Positions 1 through 8,138 of a stretch of 61,277 bases of DNA are shown one piece after another. The notes under the pieces were generated by a model that was not told the DNA's origin, ran no database searches, and worked only from the letters and a program-made list of their open reading frames with translations. This stretch comes from Pricia antarctica (GTDB lineage: Bacteria > Bacteroidota > Bacteroidia > Flavobacteriales > Flavobacteriaceae), in assembly GCA_011050085.1 (NCBI GenBank), contig DRGL01000050.1, forward strand, positions 1 to 61,277, read 5' to 3'. Numbering within the stretch: position 1 is the first letter of the stretch; each line of letters begins with the position of its first letter. The position numbers and the translations under genes were made by a program.

Positions 1-2
1 CA

Positions 3-1586
3 GGTGTAGGCTTTATAGTGCTCTTTGGGGTTGCCGTATTAAATGGCCTCGTCCTCATCAATAAATTCAATGAACTCAAAGAAAGTGGAATGACAAACAT
101 TAGAGACCGAATCTATGAAGCGACACACGAGAGGTTGCGCCCTATCCTTTTAACGGCAACTGCTGCTATTATGGGCTTTATCCCTATGGCAGTATCCACC
201 TCTGGTGGTGCAGAAGTACAAAGACCTTTGGCAACGGTAGTTATTGGTGGTTTGCTAACAGCAACCTTACTTACGTTAGTTGTGATTCCTGTTTTATATA
301 ATTGGCTGGAAGCCCGCAAAGAACGTAAGAGCAACGGTGGAGACCCAAGTTATATCAATAAAAGTGCTTCAATTATCGCCGTTCTATTGAGTTTGGGAGG
401 ATTTTTGACCACAAATTCAGTAACTGCGCAGAATAGCCAAATGGCCCAAACGATTACTTTGGAAGAAGCCATATCATTGGCCAGGGAAAATTACCCTTCC
501 TTAAAGGAAAGCCAAGCATTTATTGAGCGTGAACAGGCGATGAAAGGTACCAGCTTCGACTTGGGCAATACCCAGATTTTTACGGGGAAGGAAGAAGCGG
601 GCAATGACCTTCCCGGTGTACGGACCACCATTGGTGTGCAACAGGGAAATATCGATCTGCTCTCCGGGTTTTCAAAATCCAGGTTCTACAAAGAACGGGT
701 CGAATTGGGCGAAAAATTCTATGCCGTCAACGAACAACAATTGATCCGTAATGTAATGCAGGCCTATGATCGCATCAATTATAACAAGGCACAATTACGG
801 TTTGCGGAACAGTTGGACAGTGTTTATGCCAATTTCAGGACCGCTGCCGAACTGCGCTATGATACCGGGGAAACGGGCAAGCTGGAATTTATTGCGGCCT
901 CTTCGGAATATCAGCAGATCCAAGTCTTAGGGCAGCAAGCCTATGACGATATCGAGATTGCAAAACGTGCTTTAAAGCAATATCTAGGTGTTGACCAAGA
1001 AATAGAAACGGTAGGTCTTCCCTATCGACCGATGGACTATATGTCGGTGCTGGATTCGACATCGGTGGCGGACAACCCATTATTGCAGTATTCGATGCAA
1101 AATGCCGAGGTAGGCAAGGCAAACGTGGGCGTAGAAAAAGCACAGTTCCTACCCAAGTTCAATTTGACCTATGGCCGTCAAGAGGTAGATAATGCCTCAG
1201 GATTCTATACCTATCAGGCAGGTATCAGCATACCGCTTTGGTTCTTTCCCCAGAAATCAAGGGTTAAGGCTGCCAAGGCCGATGCAATGGTAGCTGAAAA
1301 TCAATTCCTGGAACAAAAGGCGATGACCGAAAGCACAGTGTCGCAGCTCATAAAATCGCTGGAAAAGACTCAAAAAACTCTCGACTACTATCAGGATGGA
1401 GCATTGCTTTTGGCCGAGGAACAGATCGCCACGGCGGAACTTGCCTCCAGGGAAGGCGAAATTGATTATGTGAACTATATCACGATACTCAACAGTGCCA
1501 TCAGGATCAAGCAAAACCATTTGCAATTTATCAATCAATATAACCAGCAGTCCATTGAACTACAATACCAACTGGGTAATCTATAA
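3..1586 (+). CDS. CzcA-type RND efflux pump fused to a TolC-like outer-membrane factor (5'-truncated by window)
   Basis: Proton-driven heavy-metal efflux across both membranes. The frame is open from base 3, so the gene starts outside the window. The first ~105 residues are the last transmembrane helices of an HME-RND pump (LFGVAVLNGLVLI, then RPILLTATAAIMGFIPMA). After a short basic linker and a hydrophobic stretch near residue 120, the rest is a TolC/CzcC-like outer-membrane factor (TLEEAISLARENYP, long coiled-coil helices, ending QLGNL). This CzcA-OMF fusion is known in Bacteroidota. The adaptor gene follows after 18 bp, so the two are likely one operon. The metal (Zn, Cd, Co, or Cu/Ag) cannot be told from the visible part. 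Confidence 0.9.
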   Translation, partial: GVGFIVLFGVAVLNGLVLINKFNELKESGMTNIRDRIYEATHERLRPILLTATAAIMGFIPMAVSTSGGAEVQRPLATVVIGGLLTATLLTLVVIPVLYNWLEARKERKSNGGDPSYINKSASIIAVLLSLGGFLTTNSVTAQNSQMAQTITLEEAISLARENYPSLKESQAFIEREQAMKGTSFDLGNTQIFTGKEEAGNDLPGVRTTIGVQQGNIDLLSGFSKSRFYKERVELGEKFYAVNEQQLIRNVMQAYDRINYNKAQLRFAEQLDSVYANFRTAAELRYDTGETGKLEFIAASSEYQQIQVLGQQAYDDIEIAKRALKQYLGVDQEIETVGLPYRPMDYMSVLDSTSVADNPLLQYSMQNAEVGKANVGVEKAQFLPKFNLTYGRQEVDNASGFYTYQAGISIPLWFFPQKSRVKAAKADAMVAENQFLEQKAMTESTVSQLIKSLEKTQKTLDYYQDGALLLAEEQIATAELASREGEIDYVNYITILNSAIRIKQNHLQFINQYNQQSIELQYQLGNL

Positions 1587-1604
1587 TCTAAAAAAGTATA
1601 AGAT

Positions 1605-2852
1605 ATGAAAAATATAGCAATAGTAAGTGCGGCAATAATGACCCTCTTGATGGTAGGCTGCAACGACAAGCCCGATTCGGAATTGGGCCATAACGAAAAT
1701 AGCGAAACCTCTGAAAATATGAAGGACGACGGGGATGCGCACGGTGAAGAAGGTGAACATAATGATGAAGAAGAAGGAGAAGAAGGCGTGGTGGAGATTT
1801 CTGAACAGCAGGCTCAAACCATAGGTTTGGAAACCAAGAGCCTACAGGAGAGAACCCTTGGTAACAATATCAAGGTTACAGGAATGCTGGCGCTTTTCCC
1901 ACAGGACAAAGCCAATATTAGTCCATTTGTTGGCGGTAACGTAAGCTCAATTAGGGTTATTCCTGGAGACAACATCAATAGGGGCCAGGTGTTGGCTTAT
2001 ATAGAACACCCGGATATCGTTGCAATGCAACAGGATTATCAGGAAAAAAACGATGAACTGGTCTTTTTGAAACAGGATTTTGAACGCAAGCAGACCCTTT
2101 ATGACAAAGGTGTTTCATCGGGCAAGGAATTCCAGATGGCGCAGTCAAAATTCCGCTCCACAACCTCCAGTGTTAATGGTTTACGTTCCCAATTGAGGTT
2201 GTTGGGCATTGACCCGGACAAAGTGGCCGAAGGCCAAATATACTCCGCTATTCCCATAACATCCCCTATAAAAGGATATGTAGATGAAGTTATGATAAGC
2301 CTTGGCGATTATGTGGCCCCACAGTCGAAAATGTTTTCAATAAGTGACAATTCCAAGATTTATGTCAACTTCAAGGTGTATGAAAAAGATATAAATCAAA
2401 TCAAGAATGGTCAACAAATCCTTTTTTCGACTACCGCGAGACCAGATGAACTACTAAAAGCGACCGTGCGATCAGTAGGACAGACCTTCGAATCAGACCC
2501 AAAAGCTATAGAGGTACTTGCAGATATAGAAAATAAGAACAAGGACCTTCTTCCTGGAATGTACGTGGAAGGTAGAATAGTGCAAGGGGAGAAATCAGGG
2601 TTTGCCGTCCCGGAAGAAGCGATAGTCAAGGAAGGAGAACAGTCTTACATTTTCATCCTAAAAGAGGATGGCGAAACGGAAGGGAATACGATGAAATTTA
2701 AAAGAATTCCCGTAAGCACGGGCGTAAATGACCTTGGTTTTGTGGAAATCAACATCCCTGCCGAAATGGCAAAAGACCTAAAAATAGTTACCAATGGTGC
2801 CTACACCCTTTCTTCTGAAATGGTCAAGGGCGAACTGGAACACGGGCATTAA
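1605..2852 (+). CDS. Efflux RND periplasmic adaptor (CzcB/CusB-like lipoprotein)
   Basis: Membrane-fusion protein linking the RND pump to the outer-membrane factor. The N-terminus is a lipoprotein signal with Cys19 in LMVGC, followed by an acidic, His-containing stretch (residues ~25-60) that may bind metal. The biotinyl-lipoyl-like and beta-barrel segments follow (SPFVGGNVSSIRVIPGDNI; VNFKVYEKDIN), with a helical hairpin between them (residues ~140-195). Its 415 residues are normal for the family. It lies 18 bp after the fused pump gene and ends in GELEHGH, a possible metal ligand. Confidence 0.92.
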   Translation: MKNIAIVSAAIMTLLMVGCNDKPDSELGHNENSETSENMKDDGDAHGEEGEHNDEEEGEEGVVEISEQQAQTIGLETKSLQERTLGNNIKVTGMLALFPQDKANISPFVGGNVSSIRVIPGDNINRGQVLAYIEHPDIVAMQQDYQEKNDELVFLKQDFERKQTLYDKGVSSGKEFQMAQSKFRSTTSSVNGLRSQLRLLGIDPDKVAEGQIYSAIPITSPIKGYVDEVMISLGDYVAPQSKMFSISDNSKIYVNFKVYEKDINQIKNGQQILFSTTARPDELLKATVRSVGQTFESDPKAIEVLADIENKNKDLLPGMYVEGRIVQGEKSGFAVPEEAIVKEGEQSYIFILKEDGETEGNTMKFKRIPVSTGVNDLGFVEINIPAEMAKDLKIVTNGAYTLSSEMVKGELEHGH

Positions 2853-2968
2853 TTCAATAACAATCAAAGGTTTTGATTCCGAGTTTGTTTATCGTCTTGA
2901 TCAGTTAGTTGTAAATTAAAAAACAGGCTCGGTTCAAAATCGATCAATACAAGTTTAAAATTCATAAT

Positions 2969-3307
2969 ATGAAAGAAATAAAAGCATTTGTAAAACCGAA
3001 CAGGATACAGCGGGTCATCGAGGCACTATCGAATAACGGATTTAAGAGTATGACCCTGTCACAGGCTGAAGGTACCGGAGCCTTCAAGGCAAAAGGAGCT
3101 AAACCTTCACTCGATTTTCGCGTAACGGACAGTCCCGTGGTGAAAGTGGAACTGGTCTGCCAGAACGAGGAGGCCCGATCGGCAATAGATATCATTCTTG
3201 AAAACGGCAAGACCCCGGATCCCGGTGACGGCATCATTTATTTGTCCGACATCGAAGATGCTTTCCAGATAAAAACCGGGGAATCCTTAAAGCGGTATGA
3301 CCTATGA
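2969..3307 (+). CDS. PII-like (GlnB-fold) signalling protein in the metal cluster
   Basis: 112 residues. It starts MKEIKAFVKPNRIQRVIEAL, the standard beginning of PII proteins, and ends ...DGIIYLSDIEDAFQIKTGE, matching the PII C-terminal strand. PII trimers sense nucleotides and small ligands and bind partner proteins. The region where classical PII has its uridylylated T-loop (residues ~36-55) lacks the usual RGxxYxVxF pattern, so this is probably a PII-like variant tied to metal transport rather than nitrogen control (inference). Its stop overlaps the start of the Fur-type gene by 4 bp, which indicates translational coupling. Confidence 0.85.
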   Translation: MKEIKAFVKPNRIQRVIEALSNNGFKSMTLSQAEGTGAFKAKGAKPSLDFRVTDSPVVKVELVCQNEEARSAIDIILENGKTPDPGDGIIYLSDIEDAFQIKTGESLKRYDL

Positions 3308-3744
3308 CATCTATGTCCCATATGGAACAAGTAGTGAAAAAACTTGAAAGCAAAGGGGTGCGACCCACAGCAATGCGCCTGTTGACCTATAAACGATTGG
3401 CACAACTAGAGGTGGCCACTAGTCTGGGCGAGCTTGAAAAGGATTTTGAACGCTCGGAACGGAGTACGCTTTTCCGTACAATGAAGACATTTGAGGAGAA
3501 AGGAATTGTGCATCAAATCGAGGACGGCACCGGTGTCATCAAATATGCCCTATGTGAGGACAATTGTGAATGTGAGGTCGGCAGCGACCTTCATTTGCAC
3601 TTTCATTGCGATAGTTGCGGTGAAACGGTTTGTCTGACCGAGCATAAAATTCCGAGCATAAACCTGCCCGAGGGGTATGTGGCAGAAGATATCAATCTTG
3701 TGGTAAAGGGGGTCTGTGGGAAGTGCACCGATGACTTGGATTAA
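3304..3744 (+). CDS. Fur/Zur-family metal-responsive repressor (copy 1)
   Basis: 146 residues with an N-terminal winged helix (residues ~10-75) and a C-terminal metal-sensing half holding HLHFHCDSCGETVCL (residues ~98-112) and a closing CGKC pair, the structural zinc site of Fur proteins. The start overlaps the PII-like gene by 4 bp. The neighbours (RND efflux, ZIP, P-type ATPases) suggest a Zur-like or efflux-control role. A second Fur-type protein at 12563-12997 has the same layout, so the two are probably ancient paralogues. No operator could be assigned confidently. Confidence 0.9.
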   Translation: MTSMSHMEQVVKKLESKGVRPTAMRLLTYKRLAQLEVATSLGELEKDFERSERSTLFRTMKTFEEKGIVHQIEDGTGVIKYALCEDNCECEVGSDLHLHFHCDSCGETVCLTEHKIPSINLPEGYVAEDINLVVKGVCGKCTDDLD

Positions 3745-3772
3745 ATTTTTGATTTAAAAAATTGGAACAATG

Positions 3773-4138
3773 ATGACGATCTATAAAAAAGAATGTAAGG
3801 TATATATGGTAGCCCAAAGTAGGTTGGATGCCAAGGATTATGACAATTTGATGCCTCAATTAAAAGACCACATACAGGCGCACAATAAAGTGTACTGGTA
3901 CATTGAGATGGAAAATTTTGAGGGATGGACCTCAAGTGCGTATTGGAAAGGGATCGAGCTCAAACTTCCTCATGAGGAACGACTAAAACGGGTCGCATTA
4001 GTGGGAAACATGAAATGGCAAGAACAGTTTACGGAACTTTTGATACCCTTTACAAGGGCGCATATAAAATTCTTCGGTCAGGATGAAAAAAAATCGGCCA
4101 AGGAATGGATTGAAAAAAATGCAAAATCAATTATGTAA
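3773..4138 (+). CDS. SpoIIAA-like (STAS superfamily) protein, copy 1
   Basis: 121 residues if started at the second ATG. It resembles the SpoIIAA-like family: short N-terminal strands, an acidic central segment (WYIEMENFEGW), a KRVALVGNMKWQEQF stretch and a C-terminal helix (AKEWIEKN). The same pattern recurs at 5791-6147 and, truncated, at 13972-14094. These small cytosolic proteins often sit next to transporters in Bacteroidota, but their biochemical role is not established. It lies 15 bp before the ZIP gene, probably in one operon. Confidence 0.78.
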   Translation: MTIYKKECKVYMVAQSRLDAKDYDNLMPQLKDHIQAHNKVYWYIEMENFEGWTSSAYWKGIELKLPHEERLKRVALVGNMKWQEQFTELLIPFTRAHIKFFGQDEKKSAKEWIEKNAKSIM

Positions 4139-4153
4139 TTCGCAGCATAGGTA

Positions 4154-4870
4154 ATGGAAAATTATTCTGGGGTAATCATATACGCTTTCATCGCTGCAAT
4201 CGCTCTATTGTTTGGCGGAATAATTTCGGTCATAAAAGAGCCGAGCGCCAAGGTGAGGAGTGCCATCCTGCATTTTGCCGCAGGGGTGATATTCTCCGTG
4301 GTTTCCGTAGAATTGCTCCCCGATATCATGGCGAAGCACGATATACTGGAAATTGCGATCGGTTTTGGGTCCGGGGTGCTTTTAATGTTGGCGATAAGGT
4401 ATTTTCTGGAGCCAAAAGAAGAACAAAAAGACGACCCGGGGTTTCCCACCGCCTTTATCGTGATGATAGCAATAGATTTAATCATCGATGGCGTCCTTAT
4501 GGGCATAGGCTTCGCGACCAGTCGGGAAACCGGTACTTTTTTGGCTATTGCCCTTTCCGTGGAACTGCTGTCCCTAGGCATGGCAACCTCTATCACAATG
4601 GCGAGTTCCCAGATTAACCGCACGAAGACAATCCTTACCATCCTTGGCTTTTCTGCCTTGGTGTTGGCCACCACTTTAATAAGTGCTTTCTCATTGGTCG
4701 GGATTTCGGCGGGCTATCTCGAAATCATATTGGCCTTTGGTCTGGCGGCCCTACTGTTTTTGGTTACCGAGGAACTTTTGGTCGAGGCCCATGAAAGCAA
4801 ACAAAACCCACTATTGACAGCGGCATTCTTTGGCGGCTTTCTGCTATTTATGTTGCTCCCTGGAGGTTGA
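4154..4870 (+). CDS. ZIP-family divalent metal transporter
   Basis: 238 residues, almost entirely hydrophobic, with about eight predicted transmembrane helices. ZIP signatures are visible: HFAAGVIFSVVSVELLPDI in the early part, DLIIDGVLMGIGFA in helix 4 and SVELLSLGMATSI in helix 5, where family members use H/N/D/E side chains as the metal path. Here the helix-4 motif is D-x-x-x-D-G rather than the common H-N-x-x-E-G. ZIP proteins carry Zn2+, Fe2+ or other divalent cations to the cytoplasm, although some act as exporters, and in this cluster the direction is unclear. It follows the SpoIIAA-like gene. Confidence 0.85.
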   Translation: MENYSGVIIYAFIAAIALLFGGIISVIKEPSAKVRSAILHFAAGVIFSVVSVELLPDIMAKHDILEIAIGFGSGVLLMLAIRYFLEPKEEQKDDPGFPTAFIVMIAIDLIIDGVLMGIGFATSRETGTFLAIALSVELLSLGMATSITMASSQINRTKTILTILGFSALVLATTLISAFSLVGISAGYLEIILAFGLAALLFLVTEELLVEAHESKQNPLLTAAFFGGFLLFMLLPGG

Positions 4871-4990
4871 TAGACCCGTTGAGCATAGTTTTCAAACAAT
4901 TTGTTAAGCAACGAAAAGATTGCTTTGGTAAAACAAGTTGCGTTGCATTTAACCGAACGCTACGGAAATTTGAAACGAAAAATAATAAAT

Positions 4991-5425
4991 ATGAATGCTA
5001 AGTTTATTAAAGTCTTTTTGCGATTATCAATTTCAATCGGTTTTTTATCAGCAGTAGCCGATAGGTTTGGAATTTGGAGCAAAGAAGTTTCTGTTTGGGG
5101 AAATTGGGACAGTTTCTTGAGATATACCCAAATGATAAATCCTTGGATTCCGAATTCACTGATCCCAACAATCGGAATTTTGGCAACCGCAGCCGAAATT
5201 GTTCTTGCGATTTTCTTGATAATGGGATTTAAAACGGAACTGTTTGCAAAATTGAGCGGCTTTCTACTGTTAATATTTGCTGTTTCAATGACTTTTTCAA
5301 CGGGAGTAAAAGGAGCGCTTGACTTTTCTGTTTTTAGTGCTTCTGCCGGAGCTTTTGCTTTGAGTCTTATGAAAGAAAAATATTTGGAATTGGACAATCT
5401 GATTTCTAAACCGATAAATATCTGA
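4991..5425 (+). CDS. DoxX-like small membrane protein
   Basis: 144 residues from the ATG at 4991; the frame is open further up, but this start removes an unlikely charged extension. Four hydrophobic segments, an early LSIGFLSAVADRFGIW and the TAAEIVLAIFLIMGF helix fit the DoxX/DoxD-like family. The gene is more AT-rich than its neighbours, and the 120 bp upstream contains short inverted repeats (gttaagcaacg / cgttgc), so it may have been inserted into the metal cluster separately. Function unknown. Confidence 0.7.
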   Translation: MNAKFIKVFLRLSISIGFLSAVADRFGIWSKEVSVWGNWDSFLRYTQMINPWIPNSLIPTIGILATAAEIVLAIFLIMGFKTELFAKLSGFLLLIFAVSMTFSTGVKGALDFSVFSASAGAFALSLMKEKYLELDNLISKPINI

Positions 5426-5427
5426 AG

Positions 5428-5727
5428 ATGAAACCGCCCAATGTGATTAATAATCAAAAAATACGGGCGCTGAACGGGCGAGGACTTCTTATTGCCGCTG
5501 CCATAGGTTTTGCGGTAGGAATAATCATCATACAGCCATTGGGCATTTCCCTGCTCAAGTATGACCAAGGTGGTGATGCGGGCAACTGGTGGTATCTATT
5601 CAAAAAAACAGTCGGGCAAGCCTTCCGGTTCGGCGATATAGAGCAAATCCTGAAAAATGTCCTGTTCGGTGTATTAGGAAGCAGTCTGGCCCTGTTGTCC
5701 TATGCAAGAAAAGCATTATACAATTAA
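5428..5727 (+). CDS. Two-helix membrane protein, paralogue of the N-terminus of the 6394-7197 product
   Basis: 99 residues with two transmembrane helices (residues ~20-40 and ~75-92). It shares most residues with the first ~90 of the protein at 6394-7197: GLLIAAAIGF, VGIIIIQPLGIS, YDQGGD, VGQAFRFGD versus VGQALGFGD, and FGVLGSSLAL. The DNA is close to identical in parts, so a recent duplication followed by loss or gain of the AlbA_2 domain is likely. It starts 2 bp after the DoxX-like stop. Function unknown. Confidence 0.7.
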   Translation: MKPPNVINNQKIRALNGRGLLIAAAIGFAVGIIIIQPLGISLLKYDQGGDAGNWWYLFKKTVGQAFRFGDIEQILKNVLFGVLGSSLALLSYARKALYN

Positions 5728-5790
5728 ATAAAAATGTATCTATGCGATATTAATTCTATGATTTAAACCTAAAGCACTAAAAAACTCATA

Positions 5791-6147
5791 ATGATACAGA
5801 TTCTGAACATAGAAAAGGAAAACCTGATCGCCACCAAGATCAATGGTAAAATTACAAAGAGGGATATTGAAAAATTACATCCGCTCATTCACAACATTGT
5901 CGAAAAAGGCAATAAGGTGGATTTTTACTTTGAAATGGAAGATATTGACGGCTTCGACCTTGAAGGCTTATGGGCGGATTTAAAAGTAGACGTCGCACAT
6001 CTTTCGGACTATGGTAAAATGGCATTCGTCGGAGATAAAAAATGGCAGAAATGGGCAGCCAAGGCCACCGATTTCTTTACCGGTTCAGAAGCCAGACATT
6101 TTGAACCGACCGAAAAGGAAAAGGCTAAAAAATGGATACAATTTTAA
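5791..6147 (+). CDS. SpoIIAA-like (STAS superfamily) protein, copy 2
   Basis: 118 residues: MIQILNIEKENLIATKINGK, then KVDFYFEMEDIDGFD, GKMAFVGDKKWQKWAAK and a C-terminal KAKKWIQF helix. It shares the spacing and key residues (EMEDxxGF, xVGDxKWQ) of copy 1 at 3773-4138 and is followed after 18 bp by a SHOCT protein. No cysteines or obvious catalytic residues are seen. It probably mediates protein or lipid contacts (inference from the fold). Confidence 0.8.
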   Translation: MIQILNIEKENLIATKINGKITKRDIEKLHPLIHNIVEKGNKVDFYFEMEDIDGFDLEGLWADLKVDVAHLSDYGKMAFVGDKKWQKWAAKATDFFTGSEARHFEPTEKEKAKKWIQF

Positions 6148-6165
6148 TTTAAAAACAGAGAAATC

Positions 6166-6387
6166 ATGATGGAAAACTGGTATTTTGGAGGCATGCACTG
6201 GATATGGTGGGGACTTTGGATAATCCTCATCTTTTGGATATTCCTAGTTCCTTACCCCACCCCGGGACAAAGTCGGAAAAAAGACAGTGCAATGGAAATC
6301 CTGAGGGAACGTTTTGCACGGGGCGAAATAAGCGAGGAAGAGTTCGAGCAGCGAAAGCAATTGTTACGGGAAAACAGGAAAAAGTAA
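6166..6387 (+). CDS. SHOCT-domain membrane protein
   Basis: 73 residues. A single aromatic transmembrane helix (WIWWGLWIILIFWIFLV, residues ~12-28) is followed by a linker and a C-terminal SHOCT motif, EILRERFARGEISEEEFEQR (residues ~43-62). SHOCT domains are short oligomerisation motifs often found on membrane anchors. The gene sits 18 bp after SpoIIAA-like copy 2 and 6 bp before the AlbA_2 fusion, so all three are probably cotranscribed. Confidence 0.88.
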   Translation: MMENWYFGGMHWIWWGLWIILIFWIFLVPYPTPGQSRKKDSAMEILRERFARGEISEEEFEQRKQLLRENRKK

Positions 6388-6393
6388 GCTGCG

Positions 6394-7197
6394 ATGAAAC
6401 CATCCAATGGCATGGATAATCAAAAAAGAGGAGTGCTGACCAGGCAAGGACTTCTCATTGCCGCTGCCATAGGTTTTGTGGTAGGAATAATCATCATACA
6501 GCCATTGGGCATTTCCCTGTTCCAGTATGACCAGGGCGGTGATACGGGCAAATGGTCGTTTCTGTTCAAAAATGCAGTCGGGCAAGCTCTCGGGTTTGGC
6601 GATATGGACCAAATCCTGAAAAATATCCTGTTTGGCATTATGGGAAGCAGTCTTGCCCTGATGTTCTATACAAGAAAAACGATATTTCGATTAAACAGGG
6701 AGAAAGTCGGGGTTACTTTAATAAGGGAATTATTGGACAAAGGGGAAAACCACGAGGTAGAATTCAAAAGTACCTTGCGGTGGGACCTTCGACAAGGTAA
6801 GGTAAACAAAGCCTTGGAAATGGTAGTGGCAAAGACCATTGCGGGATTTATGAATACCGAAGGCGGCCATTTGATTATAGGGGTAGACGATGAAGGCCGT
6901 ATTGTGGGGCTCGAACAAGATTACGGTACTTTAAAGAAACCGGGCAAGGACGGGTTTGAACAGTATATAATGCAATTGGTGTCCGTCAATTTAGGCACGC
7001 ATTTTTGCCCTTTGGCAAAGGTGGCCTTTTATGAATTTAAAGAAAGGGATATCTGTTATGTAAGGGTCCACAAATCGCAAAAACCCGTGTATTTGGACCT
7101 GGGCGACCGTTCTCATTTCTTTATCAGGACTGGGAACGGTACCCGGGAGTTGGATATGCCCGAAGCCATGGATTATATGGAGATACACTTAAATTAA
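6394..7197 (+). CDS. Membrane-anchored AlbA_2 (Schlafen-type) domain protein
   Basis: 267 residues in two parts. Residues 1-90 form a two-helix membrane module almost identical to the 99-residue protein at 5428-5727. Residues ~105-260 are an AlbA_2/Schlafen-like nucleic-acid-binding domain: HEVEFKSTLRWD, TIAGFMNTEGGHLIIGVDDEGRIVGLE and a closing RDICYVRVHKSQKPVYL...FFIRTGNGTREL, all hallmarks of that family. AlbA_2 proteins are usually soluble, so tethering to the inner membrane is unusual. The neighbours are metal transport and bestrophin genes. Start chosen at the ATG 6 bp after the SHOCT stop. Confidence 0.85.
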   Translation: MKPSNGMDNQKRGVLTRQGLLIAAAIGFVVGIIIIQPLGISLFQYDQGGDTGKWSFLFKNAVGQALGFGDMDQILKNILFGIMGSSLALMFYTRKTIFRLNREKVGVTLIRELLDKGENHEVEFKSTLRWDLRQGKVNKALEMVVAKTIAGFMNTEGGHLIIGVDDEGRIVGLEQDYGTLKKPGKDGFEQYIMQLVSVNLGTHFCPLAKVAFYEFKERDICYVRVHKSQKPVYLDLGDRSHFFIRTGNGTRELDMPEAMDYMEIHLN

Positions 7198-7219
7198 ACA
7201 ATAGTCGTAATTTTTAAAT

Positions 7220-8113
7220 ATGCTTTTAAACAAACGAATATCAATTTTTGACTTCTTGAAAACCATAAAGTATGACCTGCTATTTATAGGTATTTATTCA
7301 ATTTTGGTCGGTTATATGGATCAATATGGTTTTTTGTCAAAGATTTCCATCCCTATAGCAATAACCGGGGTTTTTGGTACTGCGGTGGCCCTACTTTTGG
7401 GTTTTCGAACCAATCAAGCCTATGAGCGCTGGTGGGAGGCCCGTATTATTTGGGGCGCTATTGTAAACGATTCCCGAACACTGGTCAGGCAATGTGTATC
7501 CTTTTTTGAACGGGAGGATGAAAAAGTCTATCAACGGATGGTCAAAGAAATGACCGATCGTCAGGTAGTCTGGTGCTATGCCTTGGGGGAATCGTTGAGA
7601 AAAATACCCTTTTCCCCCAAAGTTAAGGAATACAAGGAATCTTGTAAAATTGAGTCCTTTAATATTCCAAATACCTTATTGTCGAAACATTCTGAAACTT
7701 TGCTAAGGGCAAAAGAAAACGGTATGGTCAATGATTTTCAGCAGGTACAGATAGACAGTACCATAGCTAGATTATGTGATTCTATGGGCAAGTGCGAACG
7801 GATAAAAAACACGGTCTTCCCCAAAGCACATAGCTTGTTGATACATCTTTTAATCTATGTTTTCGCCACAATGTTGCCATTTGGTCTATCAGATCAATAC
7901 CTGGCAGTAGAAATAGGCCTCACTATTGGGATACCGATTATTTTCGTTGCCATTGAAAAAACATCCATTTTGATGCAGGACCCTTTTGAAAATCGACCTA
8001 TGGACACCCCTGTAACCGATTTGGCAACAACCATTGAAATAAATCTCAAACAAATGATAGGGAATGAAGATATTCCGATCAAAGAAAAAGCGAGCGAATA
8101 TTATATACTGTAA
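7220..8113 (+). CDS. Bestrophin-family anion/cation channel
   Basis: 297 residues. The bestrophin hallmark AVALLLGFRTNQAYERWWEAR lies at residues ~54-74, followed by IWGAIVNDSRTLVRQC. Four hydrophobic segments are present and the C-terminal DPFENRPMDTPVTDLATTIEINL motif is intact. Bacterial bestrophins form pentameric channels in the inner membrane. It lies 22 bp after the AlbA_2 fusion and 25 bp before the P1B-4 ATPase, so it may balance ions during metal transport (inference). Confidence 0.9.
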   Translation: MLLNKRISIFDFLKTIKYDLLFIGIYSILVGYMDQYGFLSKISIPIAITGVFGTAVALLLGFRTNQAYERWWEARIIWGAIVNDSRTLVRQCVSFFEREDEKVYQRMVKEMTDRQVVWCYALGESLRKIPFSPKVKEYKESCKIESFNIPNTLLSKHSETLLRAKENGMVNDFQQVQIDSTIARLCDSMGKCERIKNTVFPKAHSLLIHLLIYVFATMLPFGLSDQYLAVEIGLTIGIPIIFVAIEKTSILMQDPFENRPMDTPVTDLATTIEINLKQMIGNEDIPIKEKASEYYIL

Positions 8114-8138
8114 AGGGTCAACTTTAAAATTTTATGAA

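Noticed and set aside
8064-8138. Earlier start for the P1B-4 ATPase
   Set aside because: It overlaps the bestrophin gene by 50 bp and adds a basic leader without similarity. The ATG at 8139 begins the HMA-like fold directly.
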